A stretch of 64,000 nucleotides of DNA from Phycisphaera sp. (lineage in GTDB: Bacteria > Planctomycetota > Phycisphaerae > Phycisphaerales > SM1A02). Where the stretch lies: positions 124,001 through 188,000 of the forward strand of contig WGMP01000004.1 in the NCBI GenBank assembly GCA_016124975.1, read 5' to 3'. Of the stretch, positions 35,043-44,174 are shown piece by piece. Numbering within the stretch: the first letter of the stretch is position 1; the number at the start of each line of letters is the position of its first letter. The notes beneath the pieces were generated by a model. It worked only from the letters and a program-made list of their open reading frames with translations. It ran no database searches and was not told where the DNA came from. Both the position numbers and the translations under genes were made by a program.

Positions 35043-35509
35043 ATCTCTTCGGAGGAGAGGATCGCGGGCATGGCCCGCAGCGCATGCTGGTGCGCGTTCT
35101 TCTCGCGCTCCGATGCGAGGCGCGGCGTTCGCCCGACCCTGCGGTGGACCGCCTGCGCGCCGAGCAGCTTGCGGACAGGATCATCGCTGAACTTCCGCGC
35201 TCCGTGCTGCCGCTCGGCATTGCGGCGCTTCTCGTTGTGGCCGTCGTGTGCATCGGTCCGCTGGCCCGCGACGCGGTGACGGAGCGCAAGGCGCTTGTCG
35301 GTCCCACGCCGGTCGCGACGGTGGTCGAGGCGGGCATCCGCGAGCAGGGCGCAGCCCTCCAGGATGGATTCGCCACGATCCGCGCCATCGTGGAACCCTT
35401 CGCGGGCTCGGGTTCCGCGCCTGCGGACGGCGCGTCTGCGGGGTCGCGCGGATTCGCCCCATGCAGCGATCCGCCATGCGATGCGGCGGCGCCCTTCCCG
35501 CGATCGTGA
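35039..35509 (+). CDS. small membrane protein, possible anti-sigma partner
   Basis: A 156-residue protein with a cytoplasmic N-terminus (about 1-52), one membrane helix (about 55-77), and a Gly/Ala/Ser/Pro-rich outer part with two late Cys. The start overlaps the sigma-factor stop as ATGA. This order and topology are typical of membrane-bound anti-sigma factors, but the zinc-binding HxxxCxxC motif of the ZAS family is absent, so the call rests on position. Confidence 0.55.
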   Translation: MNLFGGEDRGHGPQRMLVRVLLALRCEARRSPDPAVDRLRAEQLADRIIAELPRSVLPLGIAALLVVAVVCIGPLARDAVTERKALVGPTPVATVVEAGIREQGAALQDGFATIRAIVEPFAGSGSAPADGASAGSRGFAPCSDPPCDAAAPFPRS

Positions 35510-35516
35510 ACTTGCC

Positions 35517-37121
35517 ATGCCCGCCGCGCGCACGCCAGTCGCCATCGCAGTCGGCGTGATCGTGACGCTCGTCCTCTCGCTGTTCGCGCCCCGCGCGGAC
35601 GCGGACAACGCGGGCTTCGCGCTCGCGCCGAGGTCCGCCGAGTTCGCGCTCGACGCGCGCGGCATGGCGGCCGTCCTCGGCCCCGAGGACGCGGCGCTTC
35701 GCCCTGCGCTCGAGGCACTGATCGGTGAAGAGGCGCTCCGCACCTTCGATCGCCTGGCGAAGCGTGGAAACGCGGCTGCGGATGCTGTGGCACGGGAGAT
35801 CTTCGAGGGCCGCATCGCGCTCTACATCGTCGACGACGCAAGGGGGCGGCCACAGTGGATGTTCGGCGTCGAGGCGGACGACGCGCGCTGTGAGCGCGTG
35901 CTCAAGCTCTTCGACGCGCGCATGCAAGGGCCGGGCCGCTTTGTGGCGGTGGCCGAGAAACTCCTGATGCGTCGCGTGGGAGGCTGGCTTCTCGTGACGC
36001 CCGCTTCGCATGGCGAGGCCGCGCTCGACGCGGCCGCGCGCAGGGTGCTTGCCGAAGAGGCCGCTCTCTCGCTTCTTGGGGAGCCGCTGATGCAGCGGTT
36101 CCTCGCGGACGAGTCCCCCGTGCGTCTCTTCATCCGACACGACGCTCCGCTCGGCGGCGCGACGACCGTTGCGCTCGCACGCGGTCCATCGGGGCTCCGC
36201 GCGTCGGTGGTCGGGGAGTACCAGACACCGCCGCTTCCGCCGCCCGCGCGCCGCGTCGAACTCGATGCCGCGGTGCTGGCGCGGCTCGAACAGGGAGCCG
36301 CCATGGTGCTCGTCCATCCGACGGCGGGCACGGCGGAGGGGATCGGCCCGATCTGGTTCACGCTGGTTCCTGAACTCCGCGCCTCGCCTGCGATGCGGGC
36401 GAATCTTCTCGGTGAGCGCGTGATCGCGGTTGGAGCGGGGCGCGATGGCGCCATGCCTGCGATCGCGATGGCCTGGCGGATCGACGACGCGGAGCAGGCT
36501 CGCATCGACCAGGATCTCTACATGCAGGGCGTCTGCTGCGGATGCGAGCGAGCGCTCGAGGCGGACGGTGTGAGCCCGAGCGTCGCGTCGCGTCCCGTGC
36601 TCGTCGATACCGCCCAGTGCAGCGAATCGGCTTCCGACGCGGGTGCACAGCGGGCCTGTGCGATCGTCGGGCCATTCCTCGACAAGTACCTCGGAAAGCC
36701 CTTCAAGCTCGGCGCAAGCGTGCTTGTCTGGGCGACGGTCGAGACGCCGTGCGGCGGATGGCAGGTGTATGCGAACGACCCCGATTGGCTCGAGGCCGTT
36801 TCCGCGAAGTTGAAGGGCGATCCGTGCGAGCAGGGTGCCAAGGTCGCTGCGGCGGGGCTTGGCTACTGCGACGGCGCTCGGACGGGGGAACTCCTTCGAA
36901 CATGGAAGCCGTTGTCTCTGTCGGCGCCCGATGTTCCCGAAGATCGCGTCGCACGCGGCATTGCGGCGGTTGCCGATGCGCTCGAAAGGCTCGGCCGCAT
37001 GCGGTTCCGCTATGACTTTCCCAGCGAGCGGACGATTCGGGCGGAGATCGAGTTCGACGAGCGCGCGAGGCCTGCGTCCACGGCGCCGCTGACGCCCGCC
37101 GCGCGAGGCGTGCGGCCGTGA
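35517..37121 (+). CDS. large exported protein of unknown function
   Basis: A 534-residue protein with an N-terminal signal peptide or anchor (hydrophobic about 7-23, then APRADAD). The rest is a soluble Ala/Arg/Glu-rich alpha/beta chain with repeated themes of substrate-free 'model' proteins common in planctomycetes (LYIVDDARGRPQWMFGVEAD, GGWLLVTPASHGEAALDAAA, AMVLVHPTAG). Several Cys lie around 340-450, including CCGC. No family recognised. The ATG at 35517 begins the signal peptide; it lies 7 bp after the membrane-protein gene and its stop overlaps tilS by 4 bp, so it is part of the sigma-factor operon. Confidence 0.65.
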   Translation: MPAARTPVAIAVGVIVTLVLSLFAPRADADNAGFALAPRSAEFALDARGMAAVLGPEDAALRPALEALIGEEALRTFDRLAKRGNAAADAVAREIFEGRIALYIVDDARGRPQWMFGVEADDARCERVLKLFDARMQGPGRFVAVAEKLLMRRVGGWLLVTPASHGEAALDAAARRVLAEEAALSLLGEPLMQRFLADESPVRLFIRHDAPLGGATTVALARGPSGLRASVVGEYQTPPLPPPARRVELDAAVLARLEQGAAMVLVHPTAGTAEGIGPIWFTLVPELRASPAMRANLLGERVIAVGAGRDGAMPAIAMAWRIDDAEQARIDQDLYMQGVCCGCERALEADGVSPSVASRPVLVDTAQCSESASDAGAQRACAIVGPFLDKYLGKPFKLGASVLVWATVETPCGGWQVYANDPDWLEAVSAKLKGDPCEQGAKVAAAGLGYCDGARTGELLRTWKPLSLSAPDVPEDRVARGIAAVADALERLGRMRFRYDFPSERTIRAEIEFDERARPASTAPLTPAARGVRP

Positions 37122-38158
37122 GCGACGGCGCCGCGCCGATCCACTCGGCTCTCGCGCGCGACGAAGTCCTGCTTCAGGGTTCGCGCCACCCGCTCGCGGC
37201 GCGACTGTCCGAGGGACTCGCCGCTGCGGAGGTTGCGGTCGACGAGCGCGTGGTGCTGCTCGTGAGCGGCGGCGGCGACTCGATGGCGCTCCTCGTCCTG
37301 ATGGCCGCGCTGCGCGGGCGGACCGACCCGACGCTCGACTCGCTTGCGGTGCTGTCGGTCGACCATGGCCTGCGCGAGGAGTCTGCCGCGGAATGCGCGC
37401 ACGCGGTGTCCGTCGCGCGCACGCTCGGCATCCGTCGCGCGGAGACCGCACGCGTCGAGGTCGCGCGCACGGGCAATCTCCTCGATGCAGCTCGATCCGC
37501 GCGTCTGGCGGCGGTCGAGCGGTTCGCAGCGCGCGAGGCGATCGGAACGGCGATCCTCGCGCATCACGCCGACGACCTGGCGGAGTCGATCCTGATCGGG
37601 CTTGCGCGTGGCGCGGGGCTTGCAAGCCTCGCAGCGCTCCTGCCGCGTCGCGAGTTCGGACCGACGCTTCGGCTCGTGCGCCCGCTTCTCGGGGCGCGAC
37701 GCGCCGAACTGCGCGCGCTGCTCGAAGAGGCCGGCATCGGATGGTGCGAGGATCCTTCGAATGCGATGCACGCGCGCGGCGGTCTGCGTTCGGACCCAGC
37801 GCTTGCAGCGCTCGTCGACTCGATCGCGCTCGGGGCGGGCCGCCTCGCCGAGGAGGCGCGAGGGCTGCTCGAGTGGCGCGATGCCGAGGTTGCGCGGATT
37901 CTCTCGGGCGTGGCTCCCGGCACCGCCGTCGCGCGCGAGTTGCTCGCGGGTGCGCATTATTCGCTCGCCAAGCCGCTGCTGAAGGCGTTCGCGCGCCGCG
38001 AGGGAATCGAACTCCCCGCGAGCGTCGCGTCGGCGATTGTCGGCGCGCTCGAATCGGGCGATCGTGCGCCGAAGCGCTATTCCTGCGCCGATGGCGCCGT
38101 CGTCGAGATCGACGCGCGGAAGCTTTCGTTCACTCGCGCCACGGGGCGACGGGGCTGA
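37118..38158 (+). CDS. tilS: tRNA(Ile)-lysidine synthetase
   Basis: TilS converts C34 of the AUA-reading tRNA-Ile to lysidine. The 346-residue protein has the PP-loop VLLVSGGGDSMALLVLM near residue 50, VDHGLREESAAECAHA, GTAILAHHADDLAESILIGL and the LVRPLLGARRAELRALLEEA segment; DPSNAM follows. The C-terminal substrate-binding domain is short, as in compact TilS proteins. A GTG at 37118 overlaps the previous stop by 4 bp. Convergent with the thioredoxin-like membrane gene, with 15 bp between stops. Confidence 0.92.
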   Translation: MSDGAAPIHSALARDEVLLQGSRHPLAARLSEGLAAAEVAVDERVVLLVSGGGDSMALLVLMAALRGRTDPTLDSLAVLSVDHGLREESAAECAHAVSVARTLGIRRAETARVEVARTGNLLDAARSARLAAVERFAAREAIGTAILAHHADDLAESILIGLARGAGLASLAALLPRREFGPTLRLVRPLLGARRAELRALLEEAGIGWCEDPSNAMHARGGLRSDPALAALVDSIALGAGRLAEEARGLLEWRDAEVARILSGVAPGTAVARELLAGAHYSLAKPLLKAFARREGIELPASVASAIVGALESGDRAPKRYSCADGAVVEIDARKLSFTRATGRRG

Positions 38159-38173
38159 TCGCGACGATCGCGG

Positions 38174-39172
38174 TCACTCGGACGAGCCAGGCAGGCAGTT
38201 CCCGCCGAAGCGGTCGGACACGCAGACGAGCTTGCCGTTCTCGACCTTCAGCACCATCGGCTGCGCCACGATCCACGCAGGCCCCGCGGGCAGGGAGATC
38301 ATCTCGCAGTCGTAGCACTCGATGGGCGGCTCGCCATCGCCAGCAGCTGCCACGGCGCCGTCCGCGAGGGGGATCGCGACGGCAAGCACGAGGTCGTCGA
38401 GCGGCACGAGGAAGTTGTCGATGAAGAGGGTGCGGCAGGTTCCGCACGAAGGGCTATAGACGACGATGTAGGCGTCGCGGTCGCGCGTCCTCTCGACGAG
38501 AACGGGGAGGTACTTCGCAAGCGGCGTGTCCGCGAAGCGCGCGCCGTCATAGGGCCGCATGTCGAGGTCGATCCTGGTCGCCGCCTCCCGCACGGGTGCT
38601 GCGCCCGGCGCCGGAGGAGGCGCCGCGTTCGGATCGCGGAAAGGAATGTCCGCCGTGAAATGCGCGGATGCGGTCGCCGCCGCGAGCGCGGCCAGCGCGC
38701 TCCACGCAGGCGACAGGCCGACGCGGCGGGCTCGCGGCGCCCGGGCCTCGGCCTCGCTCTTCTGGGTCGCGAGGAAGATGAGCCCCGCGGACAAGGCGAG
38801 CGCGGCGATCGGCACGAGCACGCTCGAGTCCTCGCCACTGGCGGGCGAGAGGCCCCGCGAGACGCACGCGAGCGCCGCGAACGCCGCTGCTCCCGCGGCG
38901 ACGAGGTTCATGAACCGTGTTCCCGCCGCGAGCACGGCCGCCGCGAGCGCAAACTCGATGGCGACGACGGCGCGGGCGGCGGTCGCGGGGCTCCATGAGA
39001 AGAGGGCGACACCGACCTCGCGCAGCGGGGCGGGTGCACGGGCCTCGCCCTCCGCGAGCTGCCATGCGCCGCACGCGGCGAGGAAGAGCGCGATGGCGAC
39101 CGCCGTCAGCCTCGGATGCAGCCGCAGCGGACAGAGGCCCTTCGTTGGGGGATTGATCGCCTCGGCGCCCAT
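38174..39172 (-). CDS. membrane protein with C-terminal thioredoxin-like domain
   Basis: A 332-residue protein. About four hydrophobic helices occupy residues 20-175 (FMNLVAAGAAAFAALACV and LVPIAALALSAGLIFLA among them). The C-terminal part (about 200-332) looks like a thioredoxin-type domain with SPSCGTCRTLF as a CxxC motif, followed by ECYDCEMISLPAGPAWIV. The layout resembles MauE/DoxX-type membrane units linked to redox domains. Its start lies 6 bp after the stop of the next, larger gene of the same type, so both are in one leftward operon. The function is inferred only as envelope thiol chemistry. Confidence 0.7.
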   Translation of the reverse strand: MGAEAINPPTKGLCPLRLHPRLTAVAIALFLAACGAWQLAEGEARAPAPLREVGVALFSWSPATAARAVVAIEFALAAAVLAAGTRFMNLVAAGAAAFAALACVSRGLSPASGEDSSVLVPIAALALSAGLIFLATQKSEAEARAPRARRVGLSPAWSALAALAAATASAHFTADIPFRDPNAAPPPAPGAAPVREAATRIDLDMRPYDGARFADTPLAKYLPVLVERTRDRDAYIVVYSPSCGTCRTLFIDNFLVPLDDLVLAVAIPLADGAVAAAGDGEPPIECYDCEMISLPAGPAWIVAQPMVLKVENGKLVCVSDRFGGNCLPGSSE

Positions 39173-39178
39173 CGTCGC

Positions 39179-40828
39179 TCAGCGGCCCTCCGTGCCGAAC
39201 CCGAGGCACGCCTCGAGTGCTGGGATGTCGTCGGCGTTTTCGACCACGCACTCAACGACCCCGTCCTTGATCGCAAGGATGATCGGCGAGCCGACGATGT
39301 AGTTCGGCCCCTTGGCAAGCGACAGCTTCACGCATTCGTCGCAGGGGTTGTCGTACTCGGGCTCGACGTCGGGAATCGACACGGTCAGCGTGCGCACGGG
39401 GAGCTTTCCCGTGAAGTAGGTGCCGAGCAGGATGTGGCAGTGCTCGCAGTTCTCGCGGTAGTAGATCACGACCCAGCGGCCGCTGAGGATGTCGCGGGGG
39501 ATGCGCCCCGTCATGAGACGCGCGAAGGGGATCTCGTCGAATCGCTGGCCGACCATCGAGGGGAAGTCGGGGAGGTACATGGCCTCGACCGACTGCGGCA
39601 GCCCTGGCCAACGCCGCGGCTGCTCGGGCTGCGTGGGAGGAGAGGGGGGCGTCGTCTGCGCAGCGGGTGGCGCGGCTGGTGGCGTGGTGGGGTTCTCCGC
39701 GGGAGTTCCATCGGTCGGGCTCGCGGGAGTCGCCGGCGGCTCGGCCGCGGGGGCGGTGGTGCCGAAGAGCGCCGCGATCTGCGCCGGGTCGTCGACGTCG
39801 CGGCACAGCGCCACGATCACGCCGTCCTTGAGCCGCAGCGCCCACGGCGTCTGCATCATGTACTCGGGAGCGCGTGCGCCCGAGCCTGCGGGCGGCGTGT
39901 AGAACTCGCGGACTTCGCAGCCTTCGCACGGCATCGGCAGCGGCTTTCCACCCGAAGACGGCACGCTCACCTTGAGGATGCGCTCGGGACGCGGGCTCGC
40001 GAAGTGCGTGCGGTAGAACTCCTGGCAGCGGTCGCAGTCTGGGCGTGAGAAGGTCACGATCCATTCGCCGACCTCAAGGCCCTCGGGGACGGGCCTGTTG
40101 ATGGCGAGCGCCCACGGCTGGTCGCGGAGCTGGCTTCCCACGAGTTCCTTCCAGCGGGGGAGATAGATCGGCTCGTACGCAGCGGGCGCGTCAGGCCACG
40201 AGTCGTCCTCGATGACCACGGCGTTCGGATCGATCGTGACGGTGCGGGACGGCGCAAGCACCGCGACGGCGACGCCGAGCACGGCCGCGGGAATCAACGG
40301 CAGGAATGGCCCCTTTCGTCCCTTTGGAACCAGGAAGATGGCAGAGGCGAGGAGCGCCGCGTCGACCGCAAACATCACGGACGCGGGGAGTCCCTTCTCG
40401 CCAAAGCAGCCACAGCTTCCCGTGAGTGCGGCGGCGGGGCCGTCCTTCACGGCCGTCTCGCCCATCGCATAGAGCAGGATCACGCAGAAGAGCGACAGGA
40501 TGCCGATGGCGAGGAATCGCGCGTAGCGAGCAGAGAGCAGGATGGCGACTGCGAGGAAGACCTCCACGCCGACGATGAATCGCAGCGCGTTCGTGAGGAA
40601 CGCCACCTGATCTCCCTCGATCGACTGCGCGACGGCGGTCAGAGACCGCAAGATCGGCGGCGGAAGCAGCATGGGGTTCAGGTCAAGCGTCTTGGCGACG
40701 GCGCCATATCCGATCCAGGCGCTCACGCCGAAATGGAGCAGGACGAGGCCGACGATGCCGCCGCGCCCGAATGGCGATGCAGGGGCGGTGGCTGCGCTGG
40801 TGGTGTCGCGTGGCGTTGCGGTCATCAT
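39179..40828 (-). CDS. MauE/DoxX-like membrane protein with two thioredoxin-like domains
   Basis: A 549-residue protein. The N-terminal membrane part (about 20-215) has five or so helices and the GSCGCFGEKGLPA motif characteristic of MauE-like proteins. Two extracytoplasmic thioredoxin-like domains follow, separated by a Pro/Thr/Ala-rich linker (about 365-405). Domain 1 carries TFSRPDCDRCQEFYRTHF with PCEGCEVREFY; domain 2 carries YYRENCEHCHILLGTYF with PCDECVKLSL. Each therefore has a CxxC near the helix start and a second CxxC later. Such proteins may move electrons across the membrane; this is an inference. ATG at 40828 or 40825. A TAGAAT (40888-40893, minus strand) could be its -10. Confidence 0.72.
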   Translation of the reverse strand: MMTATPRDTTSAATAPASPFGRGGIVGLVLLHFGVSAWIGYGAVAKTLDLNPMLLPPPILRSLTAVAQSIEGDQVAFLTNALRFIVGVEVFLAVAILLSARYARFLAIGILSLFCVILLYAMGETAVKDGPAAALTGSCGCFGEKGLPASVMFAVDAALLASAIFLVPKGRKGPFLPLIPAAVLGVAVAVLAPSRTVTIDPNAVVIEDDSWPDAPAAYEPIYLPRWKELVGSQLRDQPWALAINRPVPEGLEVGEWIVTFSRPDCDRCQEFYRTHFASPRPERILKVSVPSSGGKPLPMPCEGCEVREFYTPPAGSGARAPEYMMQTPWALRLKDGVIVALCRDVDDPAQIAALFGTTAPAAEPPATPASPTDGTPAENPTTPPAAPPAAQTTPPSPPTQPEQPRRWPGLPQSVEAMYLPDFPSMVGQRFDEIPFARLMTGRIPRDILSGRWVVIYYRENCEHCHILLGTYFTGKLPVRTLTVSIPDVEPEYDNPCDECVKLSLAKGPNYIVGSPIILAIKDGVVECVVENADDIPALEACLGFGTEGR

Positions 40829-41031
40829 GGGGCGCTCTCGAAGGGTTCAGGACGGAAGGCGTCCTGTCATCGGTCGGATGGGCGCCGATTCTATGGATCG
40901 GCACGCGGCCCCGCCCCCTACAGGCGGCCGCGGGGCCGGTTCCGCCGTCTTGGGATCGCCGAATCCAATGGTGCGGGGGCCGCGAACGGGCGGCCGTGCC
41001 AGCCGCCCGCCGAGCAGAGTTCCGCGTCCCC

Positions 41032-42744
41032 GTGTTCGATGAGGAACTGGCTTCGCGCCAGGCTGGCCGAGATGGCATCGGTCCCGACGGGGTGCGTCGC
41101 AGGGCGGTCCTCGTACTCCCCGACCAACTCAACCTTGGAATCGGCCCCATCGCGCGGGTTCGCCCGAAGGAGGCCATTCTCGTGCTCGTCGAGAGCGGCG
41201 AGTGGCTGACGCGGCGGCCGTACCACCGCCAGCGCTTGGCCTGGATCCTGCTTTCACAGCGGAGCTTCGCGCTCGAGGCCGCGGAGGCGGGGTTCTTGGT
41301 GCGTATCCTGCGAAGCGACGCGCCCATCTCCGATCTTCTCGCGGCCGCACTGCCCGAAGTCGGACCGCTCGTGGCCATGGAACCCGCCGAACGAGAGGTG
41401 CGCGCGGAACTCGCGCCGCTCGTTGCGTCGGGTGCGCTGAAGTTCGAGCCGCACGATGGCTTCCTGACGACCGCAGCCGACCTCGATGCGGGACGCACCG
41501 CCGAGGGCTGGCGGATGGACCGCTTCTACCAGCATGTGCGGCGTCGGACAGGCGTCCTGATGGACAAGGACGGCAAGCCCCTCGGCGGAAAGTTCAGCTT
41601 CGACGCCGAGAACCGAAAGCGCTGGGACGGCACCCCGCCCGCGCCGCAGCCTCCTGAGTTCGCGGGCTCGCTTCTGCGCGAGGAGGTCGTTCGCGAGATC
41701 GAGACCCGCTTCAAGGCGCATCCTGGCGACCTCGATGTCGATGCGATCCCCGCTTCGCGGGCCGAGATCGACCGCATGTGGCACTGGGCGAGGCGCGCGT
41801 GCCTTCCGTGGTTCGGTCCGTTTGAAGACGCCATGAGCCGTCGGAGCCGCGGCGTCTTTCACACGCGGCTTTCGCCACTCATGAACCTCCATCGCCTCCT
41901 GCCGCGGCAGGTCGTCGCCGAGACGCTTGAGCTCGATCTCCCTTTGCAGAGCAAGGAGGGCTTCATTCGTCAGGTGCTTGGCTGGCGTGAATTCGTCTAT
42001 CAGGTTCATCGCGCCACCGACGGTTTCCGCGCGGGTCGTCGCGCGGACGAGGCTCCGCTCACGGAGGTCGGCGACGGCGGCTACTCCCGTTGGAGCGGCA
42101 AGCGTTGGACGCCCATCGCTCCGCCGCCCGCGGGCGTCGACGGCGGCGCGCGCCCGAACGCGATGTCGGCCGAGCTCGGTGTGCCTCCCGCATGGTGGGG
42201 AACCGAGAGCGGCCTCGCGTGCCTCGACCATGTCGTCTCCGATGTCTGGGCCGAAGGCTGGAGCCATCACATCACGCGGCTCATGGTGCTCGCCAACGCA
42301 GCGACGCTGCTCGGCGTCTCGCCGCGCGAACTGTGCGACTGGTTCTGGATCGCCTACATCGACTCGTGGGACTGGGTGGTCGAGCCGAATGTCCTCGCGA
42401 TGGGCACCTACGGCGACACATCGATGACCACGAAGCCCTATGTGAGCGGCAGCGCCTATCTCGAGCGCATGTCCGACTCGTGCCGGTCCTGCCGTTTCGT
42501 GCCTGGGAAGGATTGCCCGATCGGGCCGCTCTACTGGGCGTTCCTCTCCCGCAACGAGCCCGCGCTGCGCGACAATCTCCGCATGAAGCTTCCGCTTGCA
42601 AGCGCGCGGCAGCGCGCGGAGGTTCTCAGGGTCGGCGACGCGGCGGCGTTCGTGGCGCTGCGCGATGTCCTCATCCGAGGCAGGCCCGCGTCGGAGGCGG
42701 TGCGGCGCGAGGCGAGTCCGCGCGGAGAGAAGGGGTCGACATGA
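41032..42744 (+). CDS. photolyase-related FeS protein (PhrB/CryB-like)
   Basis: Member of the FeS bacterial cryptochrome and photolyase group (COG3046 type), about 570 residues. Features: the N-terminal Rossmann part begins VLVLPDQLNLGIG; RRPYHRQRLAWILLSQR; the FAD-binding region has LSPLMNLHRLLPRQVV, FIRQVLGWREFVYQVHR and ITRLMVLANAATLLGV, DSWDWVVEPNVLAMGTYGD. Candidate cluster cysteines are SCRSCRFVPGKDCPIG plus GLACLDH upstream. Known relatives repair (6-4) photoproducts or act as light sensors; which applies here is not decidable. The start is uncertain: GTGs at 40996, 41032 and 41092 are all in frame, and the frame is open to 40771. It overlaps the next gene by 4 bp. Confidence 0.85.
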   Translation: MFDEELASRQAGRDGIGPDGVRRRAVLVLPDQLNLGIGPIARVRPKEAILVLVESGEWLTRRPYHRQRLAWILLSQRSFALEAAEAGFLVRILRSDAPISDLLAAALPEVGPLVAMEPAEREVRAELAPLVASGALKFEPHDGFLTTAADLDAGRTAEGWRMDRFYQHVRRRTGVLMDKDGKPLGGKFSFDAENRKRWDGTPPAPQPPEFAGSLLREEVVREIETRFKAHPGDLDVDAIPASRAEIDRMWHWARRACLPWFGPFEDAMSRRSRGVFHTRLSPLMNLHRLLPRQVVAETLELDLPLQSKEGFIRQVLGWREFVYQVHRATDGFRAGRRADEAPLTEVGDGGYSRWSGKRWTPIAPPPAGVDGGARPNAMSAELGVPPAWWGTESGLACLDHVVSDVWAEGWSHHITRLMVLANAATLLGVSPRELCDWFWIAYIDSWDWVVEPNVLAMGTYGDTSMTTKPYVSGSAYLERMSDSCRSCRFVPGKDCPIGPLYWAFLSRNEPALRDNLRMKLPLASARQRAEVLRVGDAAAFVALRDVLIRGRPASEAVRREASPRGEKGST

Positions 42745-44174
42745 GCGTGCATGATTCAGGATCGTCCGGCTTCGAGAGGCGCACGCGCATCGAGGTCCCC
42801 GCGGAGCGACTCGGCGCATGGCACTTCCGTGCGGGCGCGATCCACCGACTCATCCCGCCATGGGAGCGCATCGAGGTCGAGCAGGAGGCGTCGCCGCTTG
42901 TCGACGGCGCGCGCGCGCGCATCATCATCCGCAAGGGGCCGATCCGGACGAAGCTCGTCGCGGTGCACTCCGAGGTCGATCCTCCGCGGCAGTTCGTCGA
43001 TACGCAGGAGAGCGGGCCGTTCGCGGCATGGCGCCATGTGCACCGCTTCCAGTCGACCGATGCGCCCGGCGCGTCCGTGCTCGAGGACTCGATCCGCTAT
43101 CGCATGCCGCTTGGCGCGCTCGGGCGAATCCTCCTCGGCAGGCCGATGGCGCGAGAGATCGCGCGGCAGTTTGCGTTCCGCCATGCGCGCACGCGGCACG
43201 ACCTCCTGCGACATGCGGAGTTCTCGGCGCGATTCGGCGACGCGCCGATGCGCGTCGGCGTGACGGGTGCGAGCGGGCTCGTGGGAAAGCAGCTGTGCGC
43301 GTTCCTCTCGACGGGCGGGCATGAGGTTGTGCGCTTCGTGCGCGGCACGCCGCGTCATGCATCGGAGCGCCGATGGGACCCGCGCGACATCGAGCGCGGC
43401 GTCGACCCTGCGAGCGTCGCCGATCTCGACTGCGTCGTGCACCTCGCGGGTGCGGGGATCGCCGACCGCCGCTGGTCGGAGGCGCGCAAGCGCGAGATCC
43501 ACGAGAGCAGGGTGCTCGGGACTGCGGCGATCGCGCGCGGAATCGCCCGCGCCAAGACGCCGCCGCGCGCGTTCGTCTCGTCGAGCGCGATCGGCTTCTA
43601 CGGCGACCGCGGGTCCGAGTGGGTCGATGAACGGAGCGCGCGCGGCGCCGGCTTCCTCGCCGACATCTGCGAGGCCTGGGAAGCCGCGACCGCCGAGGCG
43701 CGCGATGCGGGCGTGCGCACCGTCCACCTCCGCACCGGCGTCGTGCTCACTGCGGCCGGCGGCGCGCTCGCCAAGATGCTCCCTGCGTTCCTCGCGGGCG
43801 CGGGTGGCCCGATCGGAAGCGGACGCCAGGGATTCAGCTGGATCTCGCTCGACGATCTTCTCTCCGCGATCGTCTTCGCGGCGCGCGACGAGCGGCTCGC
43901 TGGCCCCGTCAACACGGTTGCACCCGATGCGCCCTCGCAGCGCGAGTTCGCGCGCGTCCTCGGCCGCGTCGTGCGCAGGCCGTCGTTCGCGCCGCTTCCC
44001 GCGTTCGTGGTCAAGATCCTCTTCGGCGAGATGGGCGAGCGCGCGCTTCTCGAGGGCGCGTTCGTTCGTCCCCTAGCGCTGCACGAGGCCGGCTTCCGCT
44101 TCGCCTATCCGAGGCTCGAGGACGCGCTTCGGCTCGAACTCGGGAGAATCGTCGAAGAGGGAGGTGGCCGATGA
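42741..44174 (+). CDS. SRPBCC domain fused to a TIGR01777-type NAD-dependent epimerase
   Basis: A 477-residue fusion. The N-terminal part (about 10-155) resembles SRPBCC/polyketide-cyclase-type ligand-binding domains (IEVPAERLGAWHFRAGAIHR, YRMPLGALGRILLGRPMARE). The C-terminal part (about 172-477) is an extended short-chain dehydrogenase of the YfcH/TIGR01777 family: MRVGVTGASGLVGKQLCAFL, VVHLAGAGIADRRW, SSSAIGFYGDRGSEWVDE, and RTGVVLTAAGGALAKMLPAF. The substrate is unknown. It starts within the stop codon of the FeS photolyase-like gene and overlaps the next photolyase by 4 bp, so all three are co-translated. GAGAAGGGG precedes the ATG. Confidence 0.88.
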   Translation: MSVHDSGSSGFERRTRIEVPAERLGAWHFRAGAIHRLIPPWERIEVEQEASPLVDGARARIIIRKGPIRTKLVAVHSEVDPPRQFVDTQESGPFAAWRHVHRFQSTDAPGASVLEDSIRYRMPLGALGRILLGRPMAREIARQFAFRHARTRHDLLRHAEFSARFGDAPMRVGVTGASGLVGKQLCAFLSTGGHEVVRFVRGTPRHASERRWDPRDIERGVDPASVADLDCVVHLAGAGIADRRWSEARKREIHESRVLGTAAIARGIARAKTPPRAFVSSSAIGFYGDRGSEWVDERSARGAGFLADICEAWEAATAEARDAGVRTVHLRTGVVLTAAGGALAKMLPAFLAGAGGPIGSGRQGFSWISLDDLLSAIVFAARDERLAGPVNTVAPDAPSQREFARVLGRVVRRPSFAPLPAFVVKILFGEMGERALLEGAFVRPLALHEAGFRFAYPRLEDALRLELGRIVEEGGGR

